A DNA stretch of 64,000 nucleotides from Rathayibacter sp. SD072 (GTDB lineage Bacteria > Actinomycetota > Actinomycetes > Actinomycetales > Microbacteriaceae): NCBI RefSeq assembly GCF_017355185.1, contig NZ_JADILJ010000019.1, forward strand, positions 1-64,000, written 5' to 3'. The notes beneath the pieces were generated by a model. That model was given only the letters and a program-made list of their open reading frames with translations, made no database searches and had not been told where the DNA came from. Both the position numbers and the translations under genes were made by a program. This document shows positions 9,151-17,546 of the stretch, one piece after another. Every line of letters starts with the position of its first letter. Position 1 is the first letter of the stretch.

Positions 9151-10361
9151 GCGGGGGAGAGGGCGTGAGCGGGAACGAGGGCGAGGGTGTGAGCGGGAAC
9201 GCGAGCGGGGGTGAGTCCGAGGTGGGTCGGATCCCCGACGCGGCACCGACCGAAGAGGGGAGTCCGATCCCCGACGCGGCTCAGACCGTCGAGGAGGCTC
9301 CGACCGGCAGCACTCCGACCGACACCCCCGCTGAGGACACCCCTGCGTTGTCCACCCCGTGCCCCGTCTGCGGTGAGCCGGTGACGACCGGCGACGCGTT
9401 CTGCGAGGCGTGCGGAGCGACGCTGATCGTGGCGGCCGCTCCGACCGCGCCGCCGACGGCCGTCGAGGCGACCCGCGCGTGCGTGTACTGCGGGGGAGCC
9501 GTCGCCGCCGACGGCTACTGCGAGCAGTGCGGACAGCGCGCGCCGACCGAGCGCGAGCATTGGGCCGAGGCGCCGCATCCGCTCGTCGGAGGCGTCTGCG
9601 ACCGCGGGATCCGGCACCCGGCCAACGAGGACGCCCTGGCGATCGGAGCGGTGGCGGCCGAGGACGGCGCGCTGAGCACGGCGCTCCTCGTCGTCTGCGA
9701 CGGCGTCTCCTCGACCCCCGACTCCGACACCGCCTCGCTCGCCGCGGCCCGCGCCGCCCTGAGCGCCCTGCAGGCCGAGATCGGCGGCGGCGCCCGCGGG
9801 GCCGAGCGCTGGGGCGCCCTGCTGCAGATGGCGACGGCGCGCGCCTCCGGAGCGATCGACGCCGCCGTGCCCGAGAAGCGCGACAATCCGCCGTCCTGCA
9901 CCTTCACGGCCGCGATCCTCGAGGGATCGCTGCTGGTCACCGGCAACGTCGGCGACAGCCGCTGCTACTGGATCCCCGACGCCGGGACGCCGCGGCAGCT
10001 CACCGTGGACGACTCGTGGGCGCAGGAGCAGATCGCGTCGGGGATGAGCCGCGCCGAGGCCGAGACGTCGAAGGACGCGCACGCGATCACCCGCTGGCTC
10101 GGCGCCGACGCGCACGACGAGGAGCCGCGGCTCTCGACGACGGTGCTCGAGGAGGCGGGCTGGGTGCTCGCCTGCTCGGACGGGCTGTGGAACTACGCCT
10201 CGCCCGCCGAGGACCTCGCCGCCGTGCTGCACGAGGCGCAGCAGCGGGTCGGCAGCGACCCGGTGACGCTGGCCGAGGCGCTCGTCGCGTGGGCCAACGA
10301 GCAGGGCGGGCACGACAACATCACGGCGGCTCTGGCGCGCTTCGAGGTGCCGGGGGAGTAG
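9147..10361 (+). CDS. PP2C-type protein phosphatase with two zinc ribbons
   Basis: 404 residues. It begins with a low-complexity segment built from repeated Ser-Gly-Asn/Gly-Glu-Gly units, then two Cys4 zinc ribbons (CPVCG/FCEACG near 71-90 and CVYCG/YCEQCG near 111-130), then a PP2C domain (about 148-400) with the metal-binding signatures DRGIRHPANED, VVCDGVSS, GNVGDSR, ACSDGLW and GGHDN. It should remove phosphate from Ser/Thr substrates of PknG or other kinases here. GTG 9147 overlaps the pknG stop; in-frame GTGs at 9165 and 9189, each within a GTGAGCGGG repeat, are equally possible starts, so the first 15 residues are uncertain. A hairpin follows the stop. Confidence 0.9.
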   Translation: MSGGEGVSGNEGEGVSGNASGGESEVGRIPDAAPTEEGSPIPDAAQTVEEAPTGSTPTDTPAEDTPALSTPCPVCGEPVTTGDAFCEACGATLIVAAAPTAPPTAVEATRACVYCGGAVAADGYCEQCGQRAPTEREHWAEAPHPLVGGVCDRGIRHPANEDALAIGAVAAEDGALSTALLVVCDGVSSTPDSDTASLAAARAALSALQAEIGGGARGAERWGALLQMATARASGAIDAAVPEKRDNPPSCTFTAAILEGSLLVTGNVGDSRCYWIPDAGTPRQLTVDDSWAQEQIASGMSRAEAETSKDAHAITRWLGADAHDEEPRLSTTVLEEAGWVLACSDGLWNYASPAEDLAAVLHEAQQRVGSDPVTLAEALVAWANEQGGHDNITAALARFEVPGE

Positions 10362-10368
10362 CGGGTCC

Positions 10369-10395
10369 GTCCAGCGGCGCAGGAACGCGCTGGAC
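10369..10395 (+). terminator. Hairpin after the pknG operon
   Basis: GTCCAGCG pairs perfectly with CGCTGGAC across an 11-base loop, 8 bases after the phosphatase stop. There is no U-tract, as usual for high-G+C actinobacterial terminators. Confidence 0.5.
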
Positions 10396-10427
10396 GAATC
10401 CGTCACTCCGACGGCCCGAGTGCTCTC

Positions 10428-10433
10428 TACGCT
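10428..10433 (+). promoter_or_regulatory. Leaderless-type -10 box for the mmsA-like gene
   Basis: TACGCT ends 7 bases before the ATG at 10441 and no purine-rich ribosome site lies between, so transcription probably starts at or next to the start codon. Confidence 0.5.
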
Positions 10434-10440
10434 CGACCCC

Positions 10441-11958
10441 ATGAGCCTCGCCGAGTCCCGCACCGCGCTGTCCATCGTCGGCCACTGGATCGACGGGGCG
10501 CCGTCGGCGTCCTCGTCCGGTCGGACCGCCCCCGTCTACGACCCGGCGCTGGGAGTCGTGGCCCGCGAGGTGGCGCTCGCCGACGCCGCCGAGATCGATG
10601 CGGCCGTCGCCTCCGCCAAGGCCGCCTTCCCCGCCTGGCGCGACACGTCGCTCGCGAAGCGGCAGCAGATCCTCTTCCGCTTCCGCGAGCTGCTGGAGTC
10701 GAAGAAGGGCGAGCTGGCCGAGATCATCACGTCCGAGCACGGCAAGGTCGTGTCCGACGCGATGGGCGAGATCACCCGCGGCCAGGAGGTCGTCGAATTC
10801 GCCACGACCCTGGCTCACCACCTGAAGGGCGAGTACTCGGAGCAGGTGTCGACCGGCGTCGACGTGTACTCGACCAAGCAGCCGCTGGGCGTCGTCGGCA
10901 TCATCTCGCCGTTCAACTTCCCCGCGATGGTGCCCATGTGGTTCTTCCCGATCGCGATCGCTGCGGGCAACACGGTCGTCGTGAAGCCGTCCGAGAAGGA
11001 CCCGTCGGCGGCGATCTGGCTCGGCGCCCTCTGGAAGGAGGCCGGTCTGCCCGACGGTGTCTACACCGTGCTCAACGGCGACAAGGTCGCGGTCGACGGA
11101 CTGCTGGAGCACCCGGACGTGCGCTCGATCTCGTTCGTGGGATCCACTCCGATCGCGCAGTACGTGTACGAGACCGGCACCAAGCACGGCAAGCGCGTTC
11201 AAGCGCTCGGCGGAGCGAAGAACCACATGCTGGTGCTTCCGGACGCCGATCTGGATCTGGTGGCCGACTCCGCGATCAACGCGGGCTTCGGCTCGGCGGG
11301 GGAGCGGTGCATGGCGATCTCGGTCGTGGTCGCGGTCGAACCAGTGGCGGACGAGCTGATCGGCAAGATCCAGGAGCGGGCGTCGCAGCTCCGCATCGGC
11401 GACGGGCGCCGCGGCTGCGACATGGGGCCCCTCGTGACGGAGCAGCACCGCGACAAGGTCGCCTCCTACATCGCGATCGCGGAGGAGGACGGTGCCGAGG
11501 TGGTCGTGGACGGCCGCGGCATCGAGGTCGACGGCGACGCGAACGGGTTCTGGCTCGGTCCGACGCTGCTCGACAGGGTGCCGACCACGTCGCGCGCCTA
11601 CACCGAGGAGATCTTCGGTCCGGTGCTGTCGATCGTGCGCGTGCAGTCGTACGAGGAGGGTGTGGCGCTGATCAACGCCGGAGCCTTCGGCAACGGCACG
11701 GCGATCTTCACGAACGACGGAGGAGCGGCCCGCCGCTTCCAGAACGAGGTCGAGGTCGGGATGATCGGCATCAACGTGCCGATCCCGGTGCCGGTGGCGA
11801 CGTTCTCGTTCGGCGGCTGGAAGTCGTCGCTGTTCGGCGACACCAAGGCCCACGGTGCCGAAGGGGTGCGCTTCTTCACGCAGCAGAAGGCGATCACGTC
11901 GCGCTGGCTCGACCCCTCGCACGGCGGCATCAACCTGGGCTTCCCGCAGCATTCCTGA
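10441..11958 (+). CDS. mmsA: Methylmalonate/malonate-semialdehyde dehydrogenase (CoA-acylating)
   Basis: 505 residues, the usual MmsA length. It is an aldehyde dehydrogenase fold with nucleophile Cys near residue 290 (GSAGERCMA). Near 260 the motif is ALGGAKNH rather than the LELGGK of ordinary aldehyde dehydrogenases; loss of the general-base Glu is characteristic of the CoA-dependent MMSDH family. It converts methylmalonate or malonate semialdehyde plus CoA and NAD+ to propionyl- or acetyl-CoA, CO2 and NADH. The aminotransferase at 13916 could supply malonate semialdehyde from beta-alanine, with the PucR regulator between them in control. ATG 10441 is preferred over an in-frame ATG 21 bases upstream because of its TACGCT box. 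Confidence 0.88.
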   Translation: MSLAESRTALSIVGHWIDGAPSASSSGRTAPVYDPALGVVAREVALADAAEIDAAVASAKAAFPAWRDTSLAKRQQILFRFRELLESKKGELAEIITSEHGKVVSDAMGEITRGQEVVEFATTLAHHLKGEYSEQVSTGVDVYSTKQPLGVVGIISPFNFPAMVPMWFFPIAIAAGNTVVVKPSEKDPSAAIWLGALWKEAGLPDGVYTVLNGDKVAVDGLLEHPDVRSISFVGSTPIAQYVYETGTKHGKRVQALGGAKNHMLVLPDADLDLVADSAINAGFGSAGERCMAISVVVAVEPVADELIGKIQERASQLRIGDGRRGCDMGPLVTEQHRDKVASYIAIAEEDGAEVVVDGRGIEVDGDANGFWLGPTLLDRVPTTSRAYTEEIFGPVLSIVRVQSYEEGVALINAGAFGNGTAIFTNDGGAARRFQNEVEVGMIGINVPIPVPVATFSFGGWKSSLFGDTKAHGAEGVRFFTQQKAITSRWLDPSHGGINLGFPQHS

Positions 11959-12071
11959 GCCTCTCTCCTCGCTGCGCTCGTCGATCGGCCGCGGTCGGCA
12001 GGGCGGGCGGTTGCGTTGCAGAGAGCGTCTCGCGTCCGCGCACGACGATCCGCTGGAACGCGGATCGCCGC
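11959..12071 (-). repeat. Dispersed 3'-flank repeat, copy A
   Basis: About 113 bases beginning directly after the mmsA stop. Its reverse strand carries the family landmarks: GATCCGC/GCGGATC hairpin, CGGACGC, a degenerate GCTCTCTGC and CCGCGGCC. It is followed by a closer relative (copy B) in the same orientation; two further copies lie near 15721 and 54889. This and copy B fill most of the 312-base mmsA-pucR gap. Confidence 0.7.
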
Positions 12072-12082
12072 GGTGTTCTCAA

Positions 12083-12191
12083 GCTCTCTCCTCCTGCGTC
12101 GTCGATCGCCCGCGGTCGGCCGGGCAGTGGGCAGCGTTCCGCAGAGCGTCCTGCGTCCGCGCACGGCGATCCGCTGACACGCGGATCGCCG
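12083..12191 (-). repeat. Dispersed 3'-flank repeat, copy B
   Basis: About 109 bases, tandem with copy A. The reverse strand reads GATCCGCGTGTCAGCGGATC, then GCAGGACGCTCTGCGGAAC, then CCGACCGCGG; this matches copies C and D almost base for base over the middle 50 bases. Confidence 0.75.
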
Positions 12192-12210
12192 GTTGCGCTC
12201 GGTCACCCCT

Positions 12211-12247
12211 TGCTGGTCGAGTGGCCGCGCTGCGGCGTATCGAGACC
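12211..12247 (+). repeat. Palindromic repeat of the GGTCGAG...TATCGAGACC type
   Basis: GGTCGAGTGGCCGC, three-base loop region, GCGGCGTATCGAGACC: an imperfect hairpin related to the element at 20636. It lies at the 3' end of the pucR gene (minus strand), where it could also act as a terminator. Confidence 0.6.
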
Positions 12248-12270
12248 GAGGTCGCCAGGGACGCGAGTCC

Positions 12271-13776
12271 TCAGCGCAGCACGGAGAGGGCGAGCCAGAG
12301 CTCGCTGCGGGCGCCGACGTCGTCGAGGTCGATGCCGAGAGCGCGCTCGACGGCGGTGATGCGGTTGCGCAGGGTGTGCCGGTGGACGCCGAGCTCGCGG
12401 GCGGCCGGCTCCCACGCGCCGTTGCGGCGGAGCCACACGCGGGCGGTCTCGAGGAGCACCGCGCCCTCCGGGGTCAGCAGCGGGGCGAGCAGGCGGCGGG
12501 CGAGCGGCTCCGCCCCGGACGCGGTCAGCAGTCCGAGCATGCCCTGCGCCGCGACGTCCTCGAAGCGCAGCAGCGGCCGCTGGGGCGAGGAGCGGTCGGC
12601 CGCACGGCGCGCCTCGACCAGCGCCCCCTCGAGAGACGCCCAGTCGGTCGGAGCCGACGACCCGGCGGCGGCTCCGTGCCGCGCGAGCACGTCGCTGATG
12701 ACGGCGAGATCGTCGGCCCCCGTGACGAGCACGAGCGCCCCCTCGCGCTCGGCGAAGAACAGGCGCGTGCCGTTCTCCTCGGCGACCACCTCGAGCTCGT
12801 CGAGCAGCGAGTCGCCGTGCACCGGCTCCGCGAGCACGCTCACGCGGAGCGGCTCGGCGGGCAGCGTGCCCCACAGCTGCCGGGCGGTGCGCGCGGCGAC
12901 CTCGAACGCTCCGGAGGCGAGCAGCTCGAGGAGCCCGGAGCGCAGCTGGCGGCGCGAGGTGTCGAGCGCCCGCCGCTGCTCCAGGGCGATGCTCGCCAGC
13001 GCGATCACGCTGGCGACCAGGTCGTTCCCCGCCGGATCGAGCGGAGTGCCGGTGCCGACCGCGAGCACGCCCCGCAGGTGGTCGCGCCGCCCCAGCGTCT
13101 GCAGGGTCACGCCGCCGCCGTCGTCCAGGCGCAGCCCCGCCCGGCTGCCGCGCGAGAGCGTGTGCCGCACGGCGTCCGCGACCGAGCGCTCCGCCTCCGG
13201 GGGCACGTCGAGCCGGGTCGGCACCTGCACGCGCTGACCCACCGCGTCGTAGAGGGCGACCCAGCAGCCGAGCTGCCGCTCGAGCTCCGAGAGGATCGCG
13301 GCCAGCCCGTCGGGGCGCAGAGCCGCCCGGGCGACGCGGCGCTGCGCCTCGAGCGACCACTCGAGGCGCTCGCGCTGCTCGCGCGAGATGACGTCGGCGA
13401 CGAAGCGGATGATGCCCATGAACGGCGTGAGCTCGGCGACCTCGAGCAGGGGCAGGCCCTGCCGCTCGCAGGCCGCGACGAGCGCCGCCGGCACGTCGTC
13501 GTGCACGATGCCGGTCGCGAAGCCGAGCGCCCGGATGCCGCGGCCGCGCAGCCGGGCGACGTACTCCTCCGAGAAGTCGGCCGTGTGCTCGCCGGCGAAG
13601 TGCACGCCGTCGGTCAGCAGCAGCTGCCCCGATTCGAGCCAGGGAGTGGGATCGACCAGGTCGGAGGAGTGCGCCCAGACGAGCGGGGCGTCCAGTGCCG
13701 CCTCGTCGTGCACGCCCGCGAGGACGTGGAGGGCGAACGCCGGCTCGGCGAGCAGGTCGCGGACGGTCGCGGGCAC
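12271..13776 (-). CDS. PucR-type transcriptional regulator
   Basis: 501 residues. The N-terminal PucR-like ligand domain (about 1-125) begins VPATVRDLLAEPAF, the middle is a GGDEF-like/CdaR-type domain, and the C-terminus is the family helix-turn-helix (AARELGVHRHTLRNRI near residue 465). Such regulators commonly control purine, GABA or other amino-compound catabolism. It is divergent from the aminotransferase at 13916 and convergent with mmsA, so it probably regulates both, with an amino compound or its semialdehyde as ligand (inference). The start is GTG at 13776, with GGAGG about 7 bases upstream; longer in-frame readings extend into the aminotransferase promoter and are unlikely. Confidence 0.85.
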   Translation of the reverse strand: MPATVRDLLAEPAFALHVLAGVHDEAALDAPLVWAHSSDLVDPTPWLESGQLLLTDGVHFAGEHTADFSEEYVARLRGRGIRALGFATGIVHDDVPAALVAACERQGLPLLEVAELTPFMGIIRFVADVISREQRERLEWSLEAQRRVARAALRPDGLAAILSELERQLGCWVALYDAVGQRVQVPTRLDVPPEAERSVADAVRHTLSRGSRAGLRLDDGGGVTLQTLGRRDHLRGVLAVGTGTPLDPAGNDLVASVIALASIALEQRRALDTSRRQLRSGLLELLASGAFEVAARTARQLWGTLPAEPLRVSVLAEPVHGDSLLDELEVVAEENGTRLFFAEREGALVLVTGADDLAVISDVLARHGAAAGSSAPTDWASLEGALVEARRAADRSSPQRPLLRFEDVAAQGMLGLLTASGAEPLARRLLAPLLTPEGAVLLETARVWLRRNGAWEPAARELGVHRHTLRNRITAVERALGIDLDDVGARSELWLALSVLR

Positions 13777-13915
13777 GGCAGCCTCCGAGGGTGACCGGCG
13801 CGGAGGCCGGGGTCGACGATCCGTCCATCGTAGGGGTCGCCGATAGACGGATCCGCTACGGCGGTGCGGGCGGTCGAGGGCCAGGATGGAGGGACGCCGC
13901 CTCCGGAAGGACACC

Positions 13916-15247
13916 ATGAGCACCGAGAACGCTCCGACCGCCACCGCCCGCAGCAACGCCGCGGTCACCGCCGCCGACCGCTCGCGCGTGTTCCACTCCT
14001 GGTCCGCCCAGGGCGCCCTCAATCCTCTGCCGATCGCCGGCGGCCTGGGAGCCGAGGTCTGGGACGTCGACGGGAACCGCTACCTCGACTTCTCGAGCCA
14101 GCTCGTGAACGTCAACATCGGCTACCAGCACCCGAAGGTCGTCGCCGCGATCCAGGAGCAGGCCGCCGTGCTCACGACCGTCGGTCCCGCCTTCGCGAAC
14201 GAGACGCGGGCCGAGGCGGCGCGCCTGATCACCGATCGCGCGCCCGAGGGCTTCGAGAAGGTCTTCTTCACCAACGGCGGAGCGGATGCGAACGAGAACG
14301 CGATCCGCATGGCCCGCCTGTTCACGGGCCGCGACAAGGTCGTCTCGCTGTACCGCTCGTACCACGGCAACACCGGAGCGGCGATCGTGTCGACCGGCGA
14401 CTGGCGCCGCATCCCGAACGAGTACGCGCGCGGTCACGTGCACGCCTTCGGCCCGTACCTCTACCGCAGCGAGTTCTGGGCCGAGACCCCCGAGCAGGAG
14501 TGCGAGCGCGCGCTGCACCACCTCGAGCGCGTCGTGCAGGCCGAGGGCCCCGAGTCGATCGCGGCGTTCCTGCTCGAGACGATCCCCGGCACCGCCGGCG
14601 TGCTGACCCCGCCCCCCGGGTACCTCGCGGGTGTGCGCGCGATCGCCGACCGGTACGGCATCCAGCTCATCCTCGATGAGGTCATGGCCGGCTTCGGACG
14701 GACGGGGGAGTGGTTCGCCTTCGACGCGTTCGACGTGCGGCCCGATCTGATCACCTTCGCCAAGGGCGTCAACTCGGGCTACGTGCCGATCGGAGGAGTG
14801 ATCATCTCGGATCCGATCGCCCACCACTTCGACGAGCGCGTCTTCCCGGGCGGACTCACCTACTCCGGCCACCCGCTCGCCGCCGCCAGCGTCGTCGCGA
14901 CGCTCGAGGCCATGGAGGAGGAGGGCATCGTCGAGAACGCGAAGACCATCGGCTCGGAGCACCTCGCGCCCGGGCTCGCCGCGCTGGAGGCGAAGCACGA
15001 GGTGATCGGCGAGGTGCGCGGCTCCGGCGTCTTCTGGGCCCTCGAGCTCGTCGAGGACCGCGGCACCCGCGCGCCGCTCGCGGCCGCCTCGGTCGGCCGG
15101 CTCAAGTCCGACCTCCTGTCGCGGGGGCTCCTGCCGTTCACCGCCGACAACCGGATCCACGTCGTCCCGCCCGCCGTCGTCACCCCGGCCGAGGTCTCCC
15201 GCGGCCTCTCGATCCTCGACGACGCCCTGACCGCCTTCAGCGGCTGA
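13916..15247 (+). CDS. Class III PLP-dependent aminotransferase (omega-amino acid type)
   Basis: 443 residues. Fold-type I class III aminotransferase: PLP-phosphate loop TNGGADANENA, aromatic SYHGNTGAA, Asp near 254 in LILDEVMAGFGRTG and Schiff-base Lys near 283 in ITFAKGVNSG. Relatives transfer the amino group of beta-alanine, GABA or similar amines to pyruvate or 2-oxoglutarate. With the nearby MmsA-type dehydrogenase, the likely route is beta-alanine to malonate semialdehyde to acetyl-CoA, though the substrate cannot be read from sequence. ATG 13916 is chosen because GGAAGG lies just upstream; an in-frame ATG at 13886 lacks a good site. Divergent from pucR, its likely regulator. Confidence 0.88.
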   Translation: MSTENAPTATARSNAAVTAADRSRVFHSWSAQGALNPLPIAGGLGAEVWDVDGNRYLDFSSQLVNVNIGYQHPKVVAAIQEQAAVLTTVGPAFANETRAEAARLITDRAPEGFEKVFFTNGGADANENAIRMARLFTGRDKVVSLYRSYHGNTGAAIVSTGDWRRIPNEYARGHVHAFGPYLYRSEFWAETPEQECERALHHLERVVQAEGPESIAAFLLETIPGTAGVLTPPPGYLAGVRAIADRYGIQLILDEVMAGFGRTGEWFAFDAFDVRPDLITFAKGVNSGYVPIGGVIISDPIAHHFDERVFPGGLTYSGHPLAAASVVATLEAMEEEGIVENAKTIGSEHLAPGLAALEAKHEVIGEVRGSGVFWALELVEDRGTRAPLAAASVGRLKSDLLSRGLLPFTADNRIHVVPPAVVTPAEVSRGLSILDDALTAFSG

Positions 15248-15294
15248 CGCGGCCGGCCGCCTCCTCGAGTCCGGGCCGTCGTCCTGTCGGGAAT

Positions 15295-15351
15295 CGAGGT
15301 CGGGAGGGCTGACGGAGCCCGATCGAGCCGCCCGGTCGGCTCCCGACCTCG
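15295..15351 (+). terminator. Long-loop inverted repeat after the aminotransferase gene
   Basis: CGAGGTCGGGAG pairs perfectly with CTCCCGACCTCG across 33 bases. It starts 48 bases after the stop and could be a terminator or a dispersed palindrome. Confidence 0.4.
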
Positions 15352-15506
15352 GTTGCAGACCGCTCGGCCTGCAGAACGAAGGCTGAACCCGCTGATCCGG
15401 GCGAGGATCGCGGAATCGCGTCGGGGAGCCTTACTTCTGAGGCCCGCGCGGCGTCGTCCTGCGTTGCCGGAGTGGCAGGTCGGGGCTGTGCCGCGCACAA
15501 CGACAG

Positions 15507-15552
15507 CCAGAAGTGCCCCTCAGCCGCCATCGTGGCCGACGGGCACTCCTGG
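15507..15552. repeat. Imperfect intergenic palindrome
   Basis: CCAGAAGTGCCC faces GGGCACTCCTGG (11 of 12 pairs) with further pairing inside the loop. No neighbouring gene end explains it. Confidence 0.45.
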
Positions 15553-15720
15553 CCGAGGTTCCGCACGCGCGCCATCGCTGCCGCCCCTTCGCGCTGGCGA
15601 CCGGGCGAGCACGCCGTTCCTCCACCCCGAACCGCGAAACGATCAGCCGTTCGAACCGCGCCTCAGCTTCCCCCGACGACGAGGAAGCCGGACCAGCGGC
15701 ACCGCACGAGGCGTATCCGA

Positions 15721-15839
15721 GAATCCGCGTACTAGCGGATTCCCGTCGCCGATCGCAGGACGCTCTGCAGAACGCGCCCCTCTGCGGAAGCCGACCGCGG
15801 CACGCCGCCCCGCGGCGTGCGCGAGGCTTCGTCGCCGCC
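15721..15839 (+). repeat. Dispersed 3'-flank repeat, copy C
   Basis: Opens with GAATCCGC/GCGGATTC, continues GCAGGACGCTCTGCAGAACG and CCGACCGCGG, and ends in a 9-base perfect hairpin (GCACGCCGC, loop CCC, GCGGCGTGC, 15800-15820) just outside the stop of the minus-strand ZIP gene. The terminal hairpin is well placed to terminate that gene. Confidence 0.7.
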
Positions 15840-16583
15840 CTAACCGAGGCTGTGCAGAGTGAATGCGGTGACGAAGCCGAGCACGGCGTACAGCCCCGTC
15901 AGCACGTTGTCGCGGTCGAACGCCTCCGGGATCATCGTGTTCGAGATCATCGCGAGGATCGCGCCGGCCGCGACCGTGGTGACGAAGGCCACGACGGCCC
16001 CCGGCGCGGTCGCGAGCACGAGGAAGCCCACGAGCGCGGCGGCGGCCGACGCCGCGGCGATGCCGCCCCAGACGGTGAAGACGTAGCGGGCGGAGCGGCC
16101 GTCGGCCTTCATGCCCGCGGTCGACGAGAGGCCCTCCGGCAGGTTCGAGATCGCCACGGCGGCGACGATCGGCACGCTGATGGCGGCGGCGGACCCGCCC
16201 TGCGCGACCGAGAGCCCGAGGACGATCGACTCGGGCACGCCGTCGATCAGCGCCCCGGCCGCGATCGCCGCCCCGCCGCCCCCGCCCGATCCGGAGGAGG
16301 ACTTGCGGTTCCCGGCGCCCGCTCGCGAGAGCAGCGCATCCGCCCCGACGAAGACGATCGCGCCGGCGAGAGTGCCGAGGACGGTCGGCAGGAGCCCGCC
16401 GTCGTCGGCGGCCTCGGCGACCAGCTCGTAGGCGAGGGCCGAGATGAGCACGCCGGCGCCGAAGGCCGACACGGCGGCCGTCAGCTTCGGCGGGACGCGG
16501 AAGAACCAGGCGAGCGCGGCGCCGATCAGGAGCGTCGCTCCTCCGATCGCGCCGCTGAGGAGGGCGAGGGACCAACTGGGCAC
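15840..16583 (-). CDS. ZIP family divalent metal transporter
   Basis: 247 residues with about eight membrane segments. The central loop (about 85-100) is Gly/Ser-rich and carries no His cluster. Signature segments match the bacterial ZIP branch: GALIDGVPES in helix 4 and AISNLPEGLSS in helix 5, holding the His/Asp/Asn/Glu-type metal ligands of the family. Members move zinc or other divalent metals into the cytoplasm; the metal cannot be decided from sequence. The start is GTG, with GAGAGG about 9 bases upstream, 11 bases after the DUF817 gene, so the two probably form an operon. The terminal hairpin of repeat copy C follows the stop. Confidence 0.85.
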   Translation of the reverse strand: MPSWSLALLSGAIGGATLLIGAALAWFFRVPPKLTAAVSAFGAGVLISALAYELVAEAADDGGLLPTVLGTLAGAIVFVGADALLSRAGAGNRKSSSGSGGGGGAAIAAGALIDGVPESIVLGLSVAQGGSAAAISVPIVAAVAISNLPEGLSSTAGMKADGRSARYVFTVWGGIAAASAAAALVGFLVLATAPGAVVAFVTTVAAGAILAMISNTMIPEAFDRDNVLTGLYAVLGFVTAFTLHSLG

Positions 16584-16594
16584 GGCTCAGCCTC

Positions 16595-17491
16595 TCAGGA
16601 CGACCGGTCCGAGGGCCCGGGGTTGACGACGGGGTCGGGTTCGCGCGGCGGGTGCACCGCGGTGACCAGCACGACCGACACGATCATCAGCAGGAACCAC
16701 GACACGAGCTTCGACACCGAGACGACCTGCCAGCCGTCGACCTGGTCCGGGTAGAGCCAGGCGCCCGAGTAGGTGGCGATGTTCTCGGCGAACCAGATGA
16801 ACAGGGCGACCAGTGCGAATCCGAGGAGCACCGGCATCCGGTGCACGCCGCGGTGGACGCGGTAGACCATGGTGCTCCGCACCCACAGCAGGACGACGGC
16901 CGCGAGGAGCAGCCACCGCGCGTCCGGCAGGAAGTGGTGGCTGAAGAAGTTCACGTAGATCAGCAGCGCGACGACCGCCGTCAGCCACCACCGCGGCCAG
17001 CGGACGAAGCGCACGTCGAAGAGGCGGTGGATCCGCACCATGTACGAGCCGACGGACGCGTAGAGGAACCCGCTGAACAGCGGCACCGCGCCGATCCGCA
17101 GCACCCCGTCGGCCTCGTAGCTCCACGAGCCCACGTCGGTCTTGAACAGCTCCATGCCGGTGCCCACGAGGTGGAACAGCACGATCACCCACAGCTCGCG
17201 CCCCGTCTCGAGGCGGGTGGCGACGAGGACGATCTGCAGCACCACGGCGACGATCGTCAGCAGGTCGTTGCGGGCGAGCGCGGCGTCGTCCGGGTACCAG
17301 AGGCGGGCGGCGAGGAGGACCGCGAGAAGCACGGCGCCGAAGACGCACGCCCACGCCTGCTTCGCGCCGAAGACGAGGAACTCGATCAGTGAGGCGCGCG
17401 GTCCGGTGGCGGGGCCGCGGGCGAGGATCCGGTTCGCGGCGTCGTCGATCCGCTGCTCGATCGGTGTGAAGGCCCGTCGTCGCTCGCTCAT
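16595..17491 (-). CDS. DUF817 family integral membrane protein
   Basis: 298 residues with seven or eight predicted membrane segments and cytoplasmic charged ends. Sequence and length match the DUF817 family, which has no established function. Landmarks include HLVGTGMELFKTDVGSW, NFFSHHFLPDARW and LFIWFAENIATY, with polar and aromatic residues inside membrane segments (His, Glu, Lys, Asp) that suggest ligand or ion handling. The ATG has GGGAGCGGGG upstream. It precedes the ZIP transporter gene by 11 bases; coexpression with a metal transporter is suggestive only. Confidence 0.8.
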   Translation of the reverse strand: MSERRRAFTPIEQRIDDAANRILARGPATGPRASLIEFLVFGAKQAWACVFGAVLLAVLLAARLWYPDDAALARNDLLTIVAVVLQIVLVATRLETGRELWVIVLFHLVGTGMELFKTDVGSWSYEADGVLRIGAVPLFSGFLYASVGSYMVRIHRLFDVRFVRWPRWWLTAVVALLIYVNFFSHHFLPDARWLLLAAVVLLWVRSTMVYRVHRGVHRMPVLLGFALVALFIWFAENIATYSGAWLYPDQVDGWQVVSVSKLVSWFLLMIVSVVLVTAVHPPREPDPVVNPGPSDRSS

Positions 17492-17546
17492 GCGCCCCGC
17501 TCCCTGTCGGAGCGCTCGATGCTACCGGTCGCGCGCGCTCCCGCTC

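Larger units (their letters stand above)
15248..15720. other. Intergenic DNA without a gene
   Basis: No open frame here looks coding: compositions are Arg/Pro-rich and no family is recognisable. It holds two inverted repeats (15295-15351 and 15507-15552) and leads into repeat copy C. Confidence 0.6.

Noticed and set aside
15353-15862. Possible protein in the long gap before the ZIP gene
   Set aside because: Arg/Pro-rich with no family resemblance, crosses palindromes and repeat copy C, and lacks a ribosome site or -10 box.
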